From the NCBI GenBank assembly GCA_013166775.1, contig JABLTJ010000011.1, positions 31,096 to 95,095 of the forward strand: a stretch of DNA of 64,000 nt, written 5' to 3'. The position numbers and the translations under genes are program-made. The notes below the pieces were generated by a model. The model did no database searches. It saw nothing but the letters and a program-made list of their open reading frames with translations, and was not told the DNA's origin. Of this stretch, positions 63,471 through 64,000 are shown piece after piece. Position 1 is the first letter of the stretch, and each line of letters opens with the position of its first letter. Origin of the DNA: Promethearchaeati archaeon. GTDB taxonomy: Archaea > Asgardarchaeota > Heimdallarchaeia > Heimdallarchaeales > Heimdallarchaeaceae.

Positions 63471-64000
63471 TTATTTCTTTTTGCGGTAAAGCAAGAGTGC
63501 TGCGCCTACACCTATTGCGGCTACAATACCTAGAAGTGGTAATGGCTCTTCGTCTACTACAAGTTCGTATCCTGCATAACCTAACCATTCGATAGCTGCT
63601 TCAAGATCTCTATAGTACTTGATAACATCATCATAGTAATAGAAGGCTGTGTAAAGATACATTGGGTTGTGGCATAAAGTGTATTCACCATCGTGTAGAA
63701 CTTGATTCATTTCTTCACGATCAACTGCGTAATTCATTGCTTTTCTGACGGCTACACCTTTAGTGTATTCTTCCTTTCCAGGAACATCTATAAATTCGTA
63801 ATTGGCAGCTCCACCAACAAATGGACGCTTTAAGTTGTAGAAGACGAATAGATAGAAGTCTCTAATTTCTGTTTGAACCTCAAATCTAGGATCAGCTTGC
63901 ATTAGTTTTCTTTCTTGTGGGAAGACTGTAACACCTAATATATCTAGCTTTCCAGCTTTGAATTCTGCTAATGAAGCGGAATCATCTGGAATAACACGAG
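63471..64000 (-). CDS. Oligopeptide-binding (SBP family 5) protein, C-terminal part
   Basis: The end of a gene that continues past the right edge, open from 64000 to a stop at 63471 (about 176 residues). It matches the C-terminal lobe of ABC-transporter solute-binding proteins of family 5 (LAEFKAGKLDILGVTVFPQE; YLFVFYNLKRPFVGGAANYE; RKAMNYAVDREEMNQVLHDG). Such proteins capture peptides or nickel for import. The end has an acidic stretch EEPLPLLGIVAAIGVGAALL then RKKK, so it is anchored by a C-terminal membrane helix rather than a lipid. Transport partners lie outside the window. Confidence 0.85.
   Translation of the reverse strand, partial: RVIPDDSASLAEFKAGKLDILGVTVFPQERKLMQADPRFEVQTEIRDFYLFVFYNLKRPFVGGAANYEFIDVPGKEEYTKGVAVRKAMNYAVDREEMNQVLHDGEYTLCHNPMYLYTAFYYYDDVIKYYRDLEAAIEWLGYAGYELVVDEEPLPLLGIVAAIGVGAALLLYRKKK

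Noticed and set aside
1..64000. tRNA or rRNA genes in the spacers
   Set aside because: No spacer shows the GC-rich paired arms or T-loop consensus expected against this AT-rich background. I could not run a covariance-model search.

Overview
The window is AT-rich DNA from an archaeon, most likely an Asgard archaeon (Heimdallarchaeia-like). This placement is an inference from gene content; no rRNA or other phylogenetic marker is present. Archaeal signs are an MptE-type pterin pyrophosphokinase, an HTH_10 (bacterio-opsin activator type) regulator, a stand-alone ERCC4/XPF-type nuclease, an M29 aminopeptidase, and TATA boxes centred about 25-30 nt before start codons, as expected for leaderless mRNAs. 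Eukaryote-flavoured signs are a GT22 mannosyltransferase-like membrane protein and a TPR protein that ends in a longin/roadblock-like domain. Many surface proteins have an N-terminal signal and a C-terminal membrane anchor followed by Arg/Lys. No tRNA, rRNA, CRISPR array, transposase or phage gene was found.

Layout. 0-8 kb: a truncated membrane-anchored protein, two tandem HAD phosphatases, a secreted caspase-like protease, a Tag-like DNA glycosylase, a 59-residue YHS/TRASH-like zinc protein, an S41 protease and a large beta-helix surface protein with acidic Ca-binding-type repeats. 8-19.3 kb: an aldo/keto reductase, two nearly identical MFS exporters separated by gene debris (a regulator fragment, an 86-bp tandem repeat and a luciferase-like monooxygenase remnant), two serine beta-lactamase-fold hydrolases, the intact regulator and a GH3 glycosidase. 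19.3-21.2 kb: a chimeric ORF joining an ATPase N-terminus to the C-lobe of an APH-type kinase.

21.4-29.4 kb: a duplicated five-gene cassette (flavodoxin, two TIGR04076 proteins, a small winged-helix protein and a larger winged-helix protein of unknown function). The first copy looks intact. The second has lost its flavodoxin and one TIGR04076 gene to mutations and has gained a P-loop kinase and a frameshifted TudS-like gene. 29.5-38.7 kb: a GPH sugar symporter, a small monooxygenase-like protein, the TPR-longin protein, surface proteins and two paralogous zinc-ribbon proteins, with decayed genes between them.

38.8-51 kb is the metabolic core: a PhoU-like/PiT/PhoU-like phosphate uptake operon, a DEAD-box helicase, M29 aminopeptidase, ERCC4 nuclease, a small gene under a conserved 19-bp palindrome, a DUF1295 membrane protein, glutaredoxin, and a three-gene unit (FAD-linked dehydrogenase, EtfB, ferredoxin-EtfA) resembling electron-confurcating lactate dehydrogenase. 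51-64 kb: the GT22-like protein, surface proteins, an HTH_10 regulator, a DMT transporter, a Nudix hydrolase, a PTPS-III-like enzyme convergent with MptE (together a plausible route to 6-hydroxymethyl-dihydropterin pyrophosphate), a CBS-containing ClC channel, an FG-GAP surface protein, a zinc-ribbon membrane protein and the end of an oligopeptide-binding protein.

The most notable features are the decaying cassette duplication, the ATPase-kinase chimera together with its decayed full-length paralogue, the GT22-like enzyme, the TPR-longin protein, the pterin gene pair and the paired palindromes near 45 kb.
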